IMG/VR virus record: IMGVR_UViG_3300037558_002374
Location: 1-30,897 of that record
DNA length: 30,897 bases
DNA from: a virus
Direction: 5' to 3' (one strand)
A program made the position numbers and the translations under genes. Position 1 is the first letter of the stretch; every line of letters starts with the position of its first letter. Below, piece by piece: positions 1 through 10,600 of this stretch. The notes beneath the pieces are model-generated. The model worked only from the letters and a program-made list of their open reading frames with translations. It searched no databases and was not told where the DNA came from.

Positions 1-45
1 AACTGCCTCACGAACGACAATCTTAAGTTGCTCTTCGTTTTCCAT
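1..45 (-). CDS. Partial CDS, N-terminal 15 codons of an unknown phage protein
   Basis: The minus strand opens with ATG at 45 and reads MENEEQLKIVVREAV before the window ends. A GGAG ribosome-binding site lies six bases upstream. An in-frame ATG at 63, behind a weaker AAGGGGA site, would add six residues, so the start is not certain. The acidic beginning followed by IVVREAV resembles the first residues of small membrane proteins (DUF6127 type) found after tail genes in alphaproteobacterial phages. That comparison is from memory and rests on few residues. It is the next gene after the coiled-coil protein at 212-418, separated by a GC-rich spacer. Confidence 0.6.
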   Translation of the reverse strand, partial: MENEEQLKIVVREAV

Positions 46-211
46 GTTCGGCTCCAATGACATTTATCTTCCCCTTGTATAACGCACGGCTGACCCTACG
101 GTTGCCACCCTCAGAGCTAGCCTGAGCGTCCGCTGAGCGCCAACCAGCGCCAGCCGTGGCCCCTTACCACCCGGCAGCACGGCCACGCGCTCCGAGCGCT
201 CTCTAACAGTC
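46..211. other. GC-rich non-coding spacer with hairpins and a repeat shared with 28503-28612
   Basis: There is no credible gene here. On the minus strand it can form a CGTGGCC/GGCCACG stem, and it contains several CTCAG/CTGAG words. The 12-mer GGCAGCACGGCC at 173-184 recurs exactly at 28555-28566, and CCCTCAGAG at 108-116 recurs inverted in the spacers near 28532 and 23119. It may end one transcript and begin the next. A TTATAC near the start of the downstream gene could be a -10, but no matching -35 was found. Confidence 0.45.
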
Positions 212-418
212 TCAGTTTGCAGCTTCATCAGCGTGGTTTCCAGTTGCTTTCTTCAGTTCTTCCTCAAGGGACTCGATACGACCTTGGAGCACCGCCTTTT
301 CAGCTTTCTCACATGCCAACTCAGCGGCGAGGTTGGCTGCACGATCTCCGAGCTGATCGCGTTGAACGCGAAGTTCAGCGATGAGGCCGTTTACTTGAAT
401 CTCTGTCTTGTTGATCAT
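212..418 (-). CDS. Small coiled-coil protein, 68 aa, unknown function
   Basis: The product begins MINKTEIQVNGLIAELRVQR and is almost entirely one predicted amphipathic helix. Leu, Ala and Val are spaced in heptads between charged residues up to about residue 58 (RIESLEEELKK). There is no signal peptide or membrane segment. An AGGA site seven bases before the ATG supports the start. It follows the tail-fibre gene after a 9-bp gap, so it is probably co-transcribed with the tail-tip operon. It could be a fibre-assembly chaperone or spanin-like helper, but nothing in the sequence decides this. Confidence 0.75.
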   Translation of the reverse strand: MINKTEIQVNGLIAELRVQRDQLGDRAANLAAELACEKAEKAVLQGRIESLEEELKKATGNHADEAAN

Positions 419-427
419 ATCTATATC

Positions 428-1744
428 CTATGCGATCTGTGCGCCCCAGAAGAAGTTGTTATCTGCTTCTACATAACCATCGTTAGTGGTCATGAACGCC
501 ATTCCCTGCACTGTGTCTCCAGACGACAATTTCAAAAGGGCAGTTACTTGAACAAATGACTGCAGACTTGTGATCGTAGCATCACCAGTCGTTGCTTGTG
601 CATCCGCAGTTGGATTCGCGGCATTCACACTGAGGCCAACGCGAATATCAGCAGGGATTAAAGAATTGACTTTCCATCTGTATCCGACACCGAACATATA
701 GTATCCGTCATGCGGAGCAGTGAATGTCCCAGCTGACCAATCGCCCTGATCATTGTGGCGAGCGGTGTTGAAAGCAATATCTGTCCAAGCACCGGCCCCG
801 ATGTACTTATCGAAATTCACGTATGAGCTGAACTTGGAGTGTTCAGCAAGTGAAACTGACCCGGATGAATTCGCTATGACGATAGCAGTCGTTGCTCCAG
901 AACCGACCTTGACCGTGAAGTCATTATTGCCCAAGAGGCCGATCAGTGCCTGACTTATGAAGTTCGTTTGGAAGTCGAGACCAGCATCACTCCCAGCGAC
1001 ATTCTTGCTGAACTTGTGAGAAACACTTCCTGACCCATTAGAGTGGAGAACGTTGGCTCCACCAATGATAAGAGCATTGGTTCCATCAGCAGTCGCTCCA
1101 GCGATTGCGACGTTGCCAGTATCCTTGTCAATGCTCAGGGCTGTATTGAAAGCAGCACCGTCGGCAGATACAGTGAGCGTGAAATCATCGTTGGCGAGAA
1201 GACCGAACCTTGCCCTTGTACTGAATCCAGTTTGCAGAAGAAATCCTGCATCATCACCGGCAGCAGCCTTGTTCAACGTGACATTGATATCGTCAGTTTC
1301 ACGATTGAACAAGATTCCTGGGGACGACACTGAGAGACGATTGGTGGTGTCTGGGGTTGCGTTCACACCAAGCAGTGTCACGGAACCATCACTAAGGGAG
1401 CCGGAAGAAACTCCGTCTACGACCCATGCAGTTCCGTTGAATGTGACGTGCTGATTCGCACCTTGATCGTATGCTCTCCAGCCTTCACTTGGGCTGAAGA
1501 AGATCCAGTTGGACCCAAGGTAGAGAGCGACCTTGGTTTCCTGACCAGCGAATGCACCTGTAGCTGTCGCCGCTACGATATAGCGATAACCAGCAGCCGG
1601 TGAGACTGGAGGAGCAGTTTGAGTCCGATTGAAGACTGTGAGGTTGACAAGTGCGTCGAGCCTCTGCATGGCCTGATTGACTGTCAGGTACTTTTGCCCC
1701 TGAGCAGATTCAAGTTCTGGAAGACCGAGAATAGTTGTTGCCAT
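428..1744 (-). CDS. Tail fibre / distal tail protein: DUF2793 N-terminus, C1q-like C-terminus
   Basis: The 438-aa protein follows the giant tail-tip protein and is probably a virion adhesin. Residues about 5-110 match the DUF2793 pattern of proteins downstream of GTA-type gene 15: LESAQGQKYLTVNQAMQRLD, then PAAGYRYIVAATATGAFAG and a GWRAYD/W motif. The middle carries two diverged tandem repeats of about 60-70 residues, each with a GLL-(A/G)-N-(D/N)-DFT core (DAGFLLQTGFSTRARFGLLA and DAGLDFQTNFISQALIGLLG). The last 130 residues, from FDKYIGAGAWTDIAFNT, look like a trimeric C1q/TNF-like beta-sandwich with the typical FTAPHDGYYMFGVGYRW strand. I infer that the C-terminal domain binds the host receptor. 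The ATG lies 4 bp past the previous stop codon. Confidence 0.8.
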   Translation of the reverse strand: MATTILGLPELESAQGQKYLTVNQAMQRLDALVNLTVFNRTQTAPPVSPAAGYRYIVAATATGAFAGQETKVALYLGSNWIFFSPSEGWRAYDQGANQHVTFNGTAWVVDGVSSGSLSDGSVTLLGVNATPDTTNRLSVSSPGILFNRETDDINVTLNKAAAGDDAGFLLQTGFSTRARFGLLANDDFTLTVSADGAAFNTALSIDKDTGNVAIAGATADGTNALIIGGANVLHSNGSGSVSHKFSKNVAGSDAGLDFQTNFISQALIGLLGNNDFTVKVGSGATTAIVIANSSGSVSLAEHSKFSSYVNFDKYIGAGAWTDIAFNTARHNDQGDWSAGTFTAPHDGYYMFGVGYRWKVNSLIPADIRVGLSVNAANPTADAQATTGDATITSLQSFVQVTALLKLSSGDTVQGMAFMTTNDGYVEADNNFFWGAQIA

Positions 1745-1748
1745 CTCA

Positions 1749-4700
1749 TCACACTCCGTAGGTTGCAGTCACCGGACGTCCTCGGCCGACGCTGGCAGAC
1801 ATCTGGTAAATGCGGGCTTTGAACACTGACGGAGCTCCTGAATAGGTGTAAGTAGGACTAGTGACTTCCACTGTGGACTGTAGCACATCTGACCCGTCAA
1901 GTAAATCGATTTGATAACGCTCCTCGTCTTCATTCAGAGGAACTGTAGATTCCTCAAATCCTTCTCCGCCGAACCGAGTTTGACGTTTCCAGGTAAATGT
2001 AACTTCACCATCACCGGGGAAGAATTGTACATCTGCAACCGGATAAGGAAGCTGACCAGCGGCCTGTCCGGTATGAGAAACATCTTGATAGAAACCAGAA
2101 CCAGTCGCATAGACATTTGGCCCGTAGCTATAATTTATTGCATCAAACCGGCGAGACTCGGGGATCCCGAGTGGAACCATCGAAGTTGCATCAAGGAAGA
2201 CCACTGGTTGACCAGCAGGAATTGGATCTTCCATGATCGGCCACGTCCCGAGCTGACCGCGGAACAGTCGGCTGAGATTATAGCGACGGCCAGATTGAAG
2301 AGAAGCTGTGACAAACTTCAAGACTTCCCAATCACCATTCGACGTCTGAATTGCGATTGCGTTGGCACCATTCCTGACGTTAGTTTCAGTGTTACCGAGA
2401 ACCTGAAAGTCTGGGTCATTCATATCAATCTGAATGATGTTCCCTTCGTCAATGACAGAGTGGGGTCCGGCCGGAAGATCCGTCACAAGGACACCCATCT
2501 GTGTTGGGGTGAAGAGCTGGTTCATCAGAATAAGGTCTGATCCAGTATTCTCATAAACATTGACAGCAGGTGGGAACGGACCTTGATATGCAGCGAGCCT
2601 TGGAGCCCAAGGACGAGGTTCCTCACCAGTGACGAGCGGAAGATCCAAGAACCTAAGCACGCTCTTACCGACAACGTCTACGCTGCGTGATGAGTTTGCT
2701 CCAGCCCCAGAGATCAGTGCGTCATAGATGCTCGTGTCGATACTCTCGCCTGAGACTTCCAGTGACTCACCTTTTTGAATGCTGGTGAGCCGGAAGGCAA
2801 GTTCACGACCAGCAATTGTGATAAGAGCTCCATCACCAGGATCGAAAGCGACTTCACTTGGTGGGAGTTCGAATTCAATCTTTTCACGAGCCGACCACGA
2901 TTCTTGAATGACGATCTCTGCGAGGATTCGCATGATGTTGTCTGGCAGAACAATCGGGAAACGAAGTTCAGTCACGACGTCGCTAGTCGTGGTTTGTCTG
3001 CTTGCGCCGACAGTTCCCACTTGATAATCTTTACCCTCATCATAGAACGAAATTACCGATCTAGCTGGCAGCTCCGTCTCTTGGGCTCTCGTCAGTTTGT
3101 AGCCGCCAGCCTTGTCTGACTTAGCGACGAAGTTCGCAATGTCAAGCGGTGAGAAAGGTGTATTTGCTCGAAGAAGAAATTTCAGCTTCCCTTCTGTCTC
3201 AAATCCATCGAACAGATAAGCACTGAACAGGGGATTTAGAGCCTCACGAGGGGACATGAGATTGTCGATCACATACCCGCGAACGACAGTGTTCGATCCA
3301 ACTAGACCAGTGACATCAATGTCTGTTTCATCGAACCCAACCCATCCACAGATGATCTTCACCAATTCGCCCAGAGGTACGACACCGACACGACCGTTCA
3401 GCCAGTGGCCGAGGTTCCAGTTCTCACCATCGCTCCAAATATCTGAACGATACGGGAATGCCGGGAAGGGTCTGGCATCCCATGTCCAAGCGGCCATGTC
3501 CGTTGGATCAACCATCTTCACGGAGCTAATCGTAGGAGCGTTATCGCGCCAGTAGGTGATCATTGCTTCGTAATAGATGCGCTGAATTTGATCATCGCGA
3601 TTACCACCAGAGAAGTATGGCAAGAAACTTTCCGAAGACTTAGGATCGTAGAACACGTTCGGTTGATTGGTTCCCTTGTCAACAGCAGGGCAACCGTACT
3701 CAGAGAAAACGATCTTCTTCGCTCCAGCAGTCCACGAAGTTGGAGTTCCGCTTTCAGTCCCACCGGGCCGGTTGTAGTGTTGGTTAGACCACCAGTTCCT
3801 GAGGTCCTTGTTCCTGTAGACCCACGGTTTTCCACCACCATCTGTGATGGCAGTCCTTGTCTGCGAAGTTCTTGCTGAATCATCAGCATAGAAATAATCG
3901 TAGTATTCTCCACCTTCGATCTGACCTTGGAGATAGTCCATATCATAAATTGATGTCGCCTTCGGGTTTCCATAGGTATCGTTCCCGGTTCCCCAATCAG
4001 CGTGAGACTGACCATCACGCCAATCTGACATCGGCAGATAGTTATCAATTGCGATAAATGCACAGTTCGAGTTAGACCAAATTTCGTCCATGTTGAAGAA
4101 AACGTCGCCACTTCCGTCACTTGGACGATGGGAGTGGTATTCACTCCAATCCGCAGCATAGCTCACTTCAACACTAGTTAGTCCAGCGGCGTTAAAGATT
4201 CCTTTGACATCATTGATGAGAGTGCTGAACGCTGTCACACCAGGATAGACCCCAGTCCCATTCTTACGAGTCTGTGTGATCCCTCGCATTTCAGTTCCAA
4301 CATAGAACGCCTTCATCTTGGAACTGTCAACTAGCGTTGCAGCGGCAGCGGCACAGAGATGAGCGTAATGAAGAATCATTCTACGGAAACCAAAGTCGCT
4401 CGCTGAGCCAGTATAAGTGACCGTCGTTCCGGAAACGTTGAAGTCGCTCGCTGACACGCTACCGAAGAAAGCATCAACCTCTGTCTGAGCAGCCGCAGTC
4501 CCGTCAACAGTCGCAGGGTCGCTTGTCGTGATACGCCCACGCCATGGATAGACTGCTTGTTCAGCTCCACCATAAGGATCAGTGAGACCGTTCCCGGAAG
4601 GAATGTCCATCAGCAAGAATGGGTAGAACAAGATATCAAGATCTTGTTCATTTGCCATATACTGGATAGCCTCAACCACTGAGTGATCAGAAGGAGTTCC

Positions 4701-5717
4701 ACCGAAAGCAGGGCGATATTCACCATCAACAGAAATCTGGCTTACATCATTCGCTGACTCTCTCGTTAAGCCACCAACATTCCACGCCGTCGGTTCCAGA
4801 ACCTTGTTGTCTGTGACTTCTGTCCTAGGCTCAATATCGCAGTTATTCATACGAAGATCTGTGCCGAACCAAGAAATGACGAGGCTCACACTTGAAACAT
4901 TCGGGATATTTGATTTCAGATCTTGGATTGAAAGTTCCAGATCGGTCTCGTCAGCCTTGAGATGAATATTCTCAGCCACAGCATTCCCGAATCCGTCATC
5001 CTTAATCTGTGGCGTCGTTCCATACACGACTTCGCCAGTGGCAGGGATCAGGTTAACACATTCAATCAGATTTTCTAAAATTTCTGCGTCCGGATCATTG
5101 ATTGGCACAATGACTTCTGCAGTAATCTGGGGAATGCGATTACCGAAACTCGTCAGCTCAAGCTCTTCAAATACCAGATAAGCAATCCCACGATAGGCGG
5201 AAGTATTCGCCGCCCCTTCGGTCGCGCTGATTGTTGAATCTTTGGCCTGAGTGTCACTTCCCGGGTAGAAGCGATAGGTTATCCCGTTCGTATCCAGGAG
5301 TTTGTTATCTGCCCAGATGCGACCGATGGTCGCTCGTTCATTGCCTTCACAGAAAGCTATGGCGAACGAGACATAATAAGTGTAAGTCGTAGTCGTGACA
5401 GTAGAGCTATTGCCCCCGCCCTTACCTCCGGTTTCCTGAGTATCTGTGGTTTTGACTTCGCGAAAATTGGTAGTCCAGATCAAATTTCCACTGATGCGAG
5501 CACGACCGTAGAGCCGTTTAATCGGCTGTCCTTCTGAAGATGTTGAGATGCTTACTTCTGTCAGTCGTGGACCCTTGTTCTGGACATTCGTGCTAGTGCC
5601 GAACAAACGATTGTCAATGAAAGTGCCGACTGCAGAAGCAGCGAGAGTCGCAGCAAACAGACCAAAGCCTGAAAGCTCAAGAGAGCCGACGGCAGCAGTG
5701 AGAACAAGAGCAGCCAT
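1749..5717 (-). CDS. Giant tail-tip/host-specificity protein, GTA gene 15-like (TIM-barrel and phage tail domains)
   Basis: This 1322-aa protein is the baseplate 'megatron' expected after the NlpC/P60 gene in GTA-like tails. The N-terminus (MAALVLTAAVGSLELSGFGL) is hydrophobic, and GPRLTEVSISTSSEGQPIKR plus LYGRARISGNLIW mark the conserved opening of this family. The central part, with WSEYHSHRPSDGSGDVFFNM and KKIVFSEYGCPAVDKGTNQP, is the GTA TIM-barrel-like, glycosidase-related region. The segment after it resembles the phage-tail_3 region, and the C-terminus is beta-rich. I placed the start at ATG 5717, which overlaps the upstream TGA (TGATG) behind an AAGGGGG site, rather than at an upstream ATG. 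By analogy with RcGTA it forms the tail tip and helps penetrate the envelope; cell-wall or glycan cleavage is inference. Confidence 0.92.
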   Translation of the reverse strand: MAALVLTAAVGSLELSGFGLFAATLAASAVGTFIDNRLFGTSTNVQNKGPRLTEVSISTSSEGQPIKRLYGRARISGNLIWTTNFREVKTTDTQETGGKGGGNSSTVTTTTYTYYVSFAIAFCEGNERATIGRIWADNKLLDTNGITYRFYPGSDTQAKDSTISATEGAANTSAYRGIAYLVFEELELTSFGNRIPQITAEVIVPINDPDAEILENLIECVNLIPATGEVVYGTTPQIKDDGFGNAVAENIHLKADETDLELSIQDLKSNIPNVSSVSLVISWFGTDLRMNNCDIEPRTEVTDNKVLEPTAWNVGGLTRESANDVSQISVDGEYRPAFGGTPSDHSVVEAIQYMANEQDLDILFYPFLLMDIPSGNGLTDPYGGAEQAVYPWRGRITTSDPATVDGTAAAQTEVDAFFGSVSASDFNVSGTTVTYTGSASDFGFRRMILHYAHLCAAAAATLVDSSKMKAFYVGTEMRGITQTRKNGTGVYPGVTAFSTLINDVKGIFNAAGLTSVEVSYAADWSEYHSHRPSDGSGDVFFNMDEIWSNSNCAFIAIDNYLPMSDWRDGQSHADWGTGNDTYGNPKATSIYDMDYLQGQIEGGEYYDYFYADDSARTSQTRTAITDGGGKPWVYRNKDLRNWWSNQHYNRPGGTESGTPTSWTAGAKKIVFSEYGCPAVDKGTNQPNVFYDPKSSESFLPYFSGGNRDDQIQRIYYEAMITYWRDNAPTISSVKMVDPTDMAAWTWDARPFPAFPYRSDIWSDGENWNLGHWLNGRVGVVPLGELVKIICGWVGFDETDIDVTGLVGSNTVVRGYVIDNLMSPREALNPLFSAYLFDGFETEGKLKFLLRANTPFSPLDIANFVAKSDKAGGYKLTRAQETELPARSVISFYDEGKDYQVGTVGASRQTTTSDVVTELRFPIVLPDNIMRILAEIVIQESWSAREKIEFELPPSEVAFDPGDGALITIAGRELAFRLTSIQKGESLEVSGESIDTSIYDALISGAGANSSRSVDVVGKSVLRFLDLPLVTGEEPRPWAPRLAAYQGPFPPAVNVYENTGSDLILMNQLFTPTQMGVLVTDLPAGPHSVIDEGNIIQIDMNDPDFQVLGNTETNVRNGANAIAIQTSNGDWEVLKFVTASLQSGRRYNLSRLFRGQLGTWPIMEDPIPAGQPVVFLDATSMVPLGIPESRRFDAINYSYGPNVYATGSGFYQDVSHTGQAAGQLPYPVADVQFFPGDGEVTFTWKRQTRFGGEGFEESTVPLNEDEERYQIDLLDGSDVLQSTVEVTSPTYTYSGAPSVFKARIYQMSASVGRGRPVTATYGV

Positions 5718-6163
5718 CAGCGAACCCCCTTGAACCGGAAGACGCCGACCAGCTTGCTCATCCACCATTCTGTGAGATCATCTTCACGAACGACGTTGAG
5801 GTTATAGGCGTGAATCATCTTCACTGGAGCGGAAACGATGGAGCAGTGCTTCACAGCCATGCCACGACGCATTCTGAACATGAGGACCTCACCCTCACGG
5901 ATATCCTCAGCCTTCTTGGGCTTTGGCTGTTGCTTGAAGTACTTCTTAGCGACCATCAAAAGAGGATCATCAGTTCTGTGGTCTCCCCATGAAGGAGAGT
6001 AATTCGGCATCTCCTCAGGATTTTCGTCACCATAGAATTCTCTCCACACGCCACGAAGGAGTCCAAGGCAATCACAGCCTTCTCCTTTCAAGCTCTCTTG
6101 GTGGTGATACGGGGTCCCGAGCCAAGAACGAGTGATCTCAACGATTTGCTCACGCTTAGTCAT
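5717..6163 (-). CDS. NlpC/P60-family cell-wall peptidase, GTA gene 14-like
   Basis: The 148-aa product matches the phage NlpC/P60 tail peptidase family: WLGTPYHHQESLKGEGCDCL, then GLLRGVWREFYG, then the His motif AVKHCSIV and MIHAY. Cys32 is the likely nucleophile and His106 the catalytic base, with His118 a candidate third residue. Such proteins cut peptide cross-links of peptidoglycan at the tail tip during DNA entry. The start at 6163 overlaps the end of the DUF2163 gene by 8 bp and has GGAGG 11 bases upstream. An ATG at 6196 in the same frame would add 11 residues without homology. The stop overlaps the next start as TGATG. Confidence 0.93.
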   Translation of the reverse strand: MTKREQIVEITRSWLGTPYHHQESLKGEGCDCLGLLRGVWREFYGDENPEEMPNYSPSWGDHRTDDPLLMVAKKYFKQQPKPKKAEDIREGEVLMFRMRRGMAVKHCSIVSAPVKMIHAYNLNVVREDDLTEWWMSKLVGVFRFKGVR

Positions 6164-7031
6164 TGAAGATACTGCCTCCTGTTTGGCTTCCATCACGAGA
6201 TGCGTAGATGGAGATATAGTCGCTACCTGGGATCAAGTTGAATCCCTGGAAGTTATTCGTATTGCTGAACTTGGAATTGCAGGTTCCAATTAGTTTGTCA
6301 CAGCCCGCAATGACCGAGAATGTATCAGAAACAGCGATAGAAAATGGAGGTTGTTCCCAGAGGACGATGGTTCCTGGAGAATGAGCCTTTACCTCAAATT
6401 TCAACCCGTTGTTTGCGCCAGACGTAAAGGTCAGTACACCGAGAGAATAGAATCCCTCCGTATCGTTGGAAAGTCCAGTCACTGTCATGCGTCGGTTCTC
6501 GGTGACATTCGACACAGTGCCAGTTGAGGTGAAGGAGCCGAGTGAAACTTTGCACCGAGCATCACCGAGAATTGCGTCACAGGTCCGTTGGTAAGACCTT
6601 CCAGTCCTCTGTTGGAGGCGCTGAGTCTGGGAACGCAGTTCAGCAGTGAAAGCGAGTTCACCACGCTCTACGCGACCGATATTGCCTTTGCTGAGGAGGA
6701 TTCGCTGCGAGACATCTTCGAAGTTCACCCAATAGAGTTCTACAAGAGCATTGTCATATTTTCCTGATGCGAGGTCATCCTCATTGATTGTGTCAGAATC
6801 AAGAGCTCCCTCTGCGCTGAGGTTGTCTACAGAGAGCCCAAGGGAGGACTCAATCTGCGACGCAGTGAAGCCAGTCGCAGCTTCGTAAGTCACAGAACCG
6901 AAAGTAAGATCAAGGTCATGTTCGGTGAACCCTTGCACGACTGCATCATTACGAGTGATCTTCCAGCAGTGAACCATCGTGGTCTCACCAGCGTCAAGGA
7001 ATGATTGAAGACCAGCAGGGAGACTCTTCAT
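6156..7031 (-). CDS. Tail hub protein, DUF2163 / phage BR0599 family (GTA gene 13-like)
   Basis: The protein has 291 residues, normal for the family. It opens MKSLPAGLQSFLDAGETTMV and has the conserved segment RSYQRTCDAILGDARCKV, then GCDKLIGTCNSKFSNTNNFQ and GFNLIPG. The four Cys at 151, 160, 244 and 251 match those that hold an iron-sulfur cluster in the RcGTA hub protein and have a parallel in lambda gpL. That role is transferred by similarity. It lies between the DUF2460 gene (ATGA overlap) and the peptidase gene, as in gene transfer agents, so it should form the ring between the distal tail and the megatron. Confidence 0.92.
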   Translation of the reverse strand: MKSLPAGLQSFLDAGETTMVHCWKITRNDAVVQGFTEHDLDLTFGSVTYEAATGFTASQIESSLGLSVDNLSAEGALDSDTINEDDLASGKYDNALVELYWVNFEDVSQRILLSKGNIGRVERGELAFTAELRSQTQRLQQRTGRSYQRTCDAILGDARCKVSLGSFTSTGTVSNVTENRRMTVTGLSNDTEGFYSLGVLTFTSGANNGLKFEVKAHSPGTIVLWEQPPFSIAVSDTFSVIAGCDKLIGTCNSKFSNTNNFQGFNLIPGSDYISIYASRDGSQTGGSIFND

Positions 7032-7660
7032 AACCGAACCTCCACTACATCAATGTCAGGAACTGCACCAGCGTTGAATTGCTCCACGTTTACGATGATC
7101 TGATCGATATCAAAACGAACCGGAACATCAAATTCAAAACCTGCCGTAACGACCACTGAGCTCCCTGGAGGAGTTACGAAAGTGACGATCCCAGTCGTAT
7201 AATTGACAGAGTAGTGCGTAGTCTCCGTTTGAGGCGAACCGTCAAGAGCGATCTTCACAGTTCCGTTAACTGGCTTACTGATCGTTCTGGTATAGGGGTT
7301 TGACGAAGCTGAGTATACCTTCACGAGCTGGAAGGTATCCACAGAATTGTCGCCCACGCCGATCTGAACATCGGTATCAGTTGTCGCGGAGATTGGGTCC
7401 TTTGACTTGTAGTCTGCCCAATCTTTCCATCGAAAGCCGTGAAGGCGACCGCGACGAGCTTCAAAGAACTCCACAGCAGCATAGAGATCACCTAGGTCTT
7501 GAAGACCGAGTCCAGCGTTATAGCTGCGACGAGAGTTTGCCCAGATGCTATTTCTTTGCTCGAAGCCAGAGCGCAGGGTCACAACGTCAGTCATCCGGCG
7601 GGGTCCACCGCTGGAGCCTTTGGAGATACCTGTCGGGAACTGGACTTCGTGAAATGCCAT
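7028..7660 (-). CDS. Distal tail protein, DUF2460 family (GTA gene 12-like)
   Basis: The 210-aa protein begins MAFHEVQFPTGISKGSSGGP. It has the family hallmarks: a basic RR before a TLRSGFEQRN segment, RRSYNAGLG, and RGRLHGFRWKDWADYKSKDP. The C-terminal half is beta-rich, with a TTHYSVNYTTGIVTFVTPPG segment typical of these proteins. In RcGTA the equivalent forms the hexameric distal tail ring. The start at ATG 7660 overlaps the tape-measure stop as TGATG and has AGGA seven bases upstream. An immediately preceding GTG at 7663 is a near-equal alternative. Both neighbours overlap it, so translation is coupled. Confidence 0.92.
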   Translation of the reverse strand: MAFHEVQFPTGISKGSSGGPRRMTDVVTLRSGFEQRNSIWANSRRSYNAGLGLQDLGDLYAAVEFFEARRGRLHGFRWKDWADYKSKDPISATTDTDVQIGVGDNSVDTFQLVKVYSASSNPYTRTISKPVNGTVKIALDGSPQTETTHYSVNYTTGIVTFVTPPGSSVVVTAGFEFDVPVRFDIDQIIVNVEQFNAGAVPDIDVVEVRL

Positions 7661-10600
7661 CACATGTTCCTCTGACCTTGGCTGATCATGCGAGCAGCCT
7701 TAGCGGCCAGCTGAGACTGGGACTGCTTGAAGCTATTCACATCAGGGGTTGAAATATTGAAGTTCACGACGACCTGTTGGTTTCCTCCACCGGGCTTTTG
7801 GCCACGAGGTGTGACTGTGACATCTTCACCGTCTTGTGCTCTGAATGCCACCAGACGATTATCTGCTCCTGGGAGCGGTGCTATGCCAGTCTGTGATCCC
7901 ACTGTAAACGAGCCACCATTCTGGAACCCGAAGAGCCCTTTCAGACCCGAGAAGAGTGAACCGAAGATATTCCCCCCGGCTTGACCATCACTGATGCCGG
8001 TATTGCCGAACAGTTGCTTGAACGCCTGAGAAACAACAAGCTGAATGATTTGCTTGTTGATGCTCTTGATAAGAGAACCAAAGTCAGCTTCACCATCAAC
8101 TACGAGATCAGCGATAGCTTGCGACATTCCATCGAAGGCACTAGTGACAATGTCCTCCATCTGGGTGGCGAAGTCACCAGTTTTCTCAAGGATCTTAAGG
8201 AACCCGCGCTCCAAACCAGAGGCCATGTCACGCTGAGAGTCAAGGAACGTAATCCTGGCTCTGAGAACAGAGTTTGAGAATTCGTCTTGATTGATCCTGC
8301 CAGCCTCAAGAAGCTCATTCAAGGCTTCCAAGGTCAGCTGATATTCATAAGCCGGGCCGCGAACTTCTTCATAGATTCTTGCAGCGGCCGTCAAAACTTC
8401 ATTCTCACGAAGCAGCTCTTCAACCAGAGCTCGTTCGCTATCTGTCAGGCTCCGCTTAAGATCATCCTCAATCTTAAGAATTGCTTGCAGCCGTTCACGC
8501 TCCGCCGCGTTAACACGGAGAAGTTCATTCTGGAGAGTGAGCTGCTGAACGATCTCTTCGAACGTTGTCCCATCGCCAGAGCCATCACCTGAACCCGGCG
8601 CTGTTCTTGGGTTCGTTGCATCCAGATTTGCAATTCGCTCAGCGGCAATCTCTCTTGCCCTCACAAGGATCGCTGTCCAGGCATTACCGATGTAATCAGT
8701 GCTCAGAGCATCGCTGAACTCATCATTGAAGATTTGACCAACCTCACGAGCGGCTCCAGTGATCTCCGGGCGGAACCGATCAAGATCAACAGAGAAGTCA
8801 TCCAAGAGCCCAGCGAAAGGATTGTCCAGACCGACTTTCTCTGCGGCGCTCCCGATGAATTCAAGAAGATCTCCAACTGCACGAACGACGGCTTCTGTTC
8901 CTCCTTTGACAACGTCAATGAGACCATTGACAGCAATCGCACCAAGATCAATCAAAGCGGCTGGCAAGATCTCCCATGCTTTGATAATACTGTTCATCAA
9001 ACCGACCCACAGGCCGATATAGAAATTGATGTAGGACTTGATAGCTCCAAGGATCGCCATCAGCACTTGGCCGATGAAATCCTTGAACTTGTTCCACAGA
9101 CCTGAGACATAGTTCAGCGCCGTGGTGAATCCCTCGGAAATGAGGTTTATCACCGGAGCGATAGCCTCACCGATCAGTTGGAAGGTCGCAATGCCTACAT
9201 CACGAAGTGTGACGAATTCCTCGCCAGCAATCGGAATCTTATCAGAGAAAAGAACAAGAGTCGCAACAACAGCTATAATTGCGGCTGCGATTGCTGCATA
9301 AGGATTTGATGATGCTATTCTAGCGAGGCCAGAAAGTGCTGATCCAGCCCCACGAGCACCAGCGGCTAGACCTGGGAAGGCTCGAGCGAGGCGGGCGGTG
9401 AAGGTACTAGCAGCAGCCCCGGCAGCAGCAGAACGGCCCTGAGCGGTCGCCAGAGCGGCCTCAGCAGCCGTCTGAGTAGCGGTGGCGCGGGTAAGGTTGC
9501 CACGCGCCGCAGCGAGCGCTGTCTCCGTCCGAGTGAGAGCGATGTTCGTACGAATGTTCTGCGCCAGAGCAGCATTGTATGCGATGAATCGACCAGTCAG
9601 AGCATCACGAGCTCGACGTTTCGTATTGTCAATCACAATCGAGGCTTGCTGTTGAGTGAGTAGTGCTCGTTGAGTTTGAAGCTGAGTAACATCAAGCTGA
9701 ATCTGGCGAACGGTAGAAGCTGCCTGAGCCTGAGCGGCAGTCGCACTTTGAAGTTGTGAAGCAGCTTTCGCCCGTTCAATCTCAACCGAGGTCAGCAGAA
9801 CAGCATTGCCCTGAGCGACAGCGGCAGCGAGTTCACGACTTGCACGAATGGAATTTACAATCCCGCCAATGAATGTTGCGAATTTGAAAGCTGCGAATCC
9901 GGCATAGGCAGCGGTCAAGCCAGCAAGAAGGAAATTCAGAGATTCCGCAATACCGATGATAGCTCTTGCGACCGCTTCACTTCCGCCTATGAGATCGTCG
10001 AAGTTGTCCAGGACACGCAAGAATTCAGTGCGGAGAACTGAGAATGCCTGACCGACTGTCGGCACAGTTTCCGCGAATTTTCCAGCGATTTCCTCACGTG
10101 CATTCCGGAAGGCTTCCAGGATGATTTCTGCGTTGATCTTACCCTCAGTGCCGAGGAGACGCAGTTCACCACGAGTGACGCCCATCTGTTTCGCAATTAC
10201 ATCAGCGACGAAGGGGAGTTGTTCGAGCACGGACCGAAGTTCGTCACCACGCAGGGTTCCAGAGGCCATGCCCTGAGACAGCTGAATGAGAGCAGCGTTG
10301 GCTTCACGGACACTTGCACCAGACAGAATCGTTGCTTGGTTCAGTGACTCCGTAAAGTTCAAGAGCTCTTGTTGGGACACGCTAAGTTCACGAGTAGCCA
10401 GAGCGGTCCTTGTAAAGATAGTCGCCGTGCTTTCAAATTCAGCACGAGCCCTTGCAGCAACATTGAAAAGCTCAGTCTGCACCGCATTGAATTCAGCGGT
10501 CGAGTCAGTGACAAGGCGGAGCCTGTTTTCAAAGTTGGTGATCGTATCCAGCAGACGACCAAGGCCAGCAAGTAGACCAGCACCACCAAGAACGAACAGT

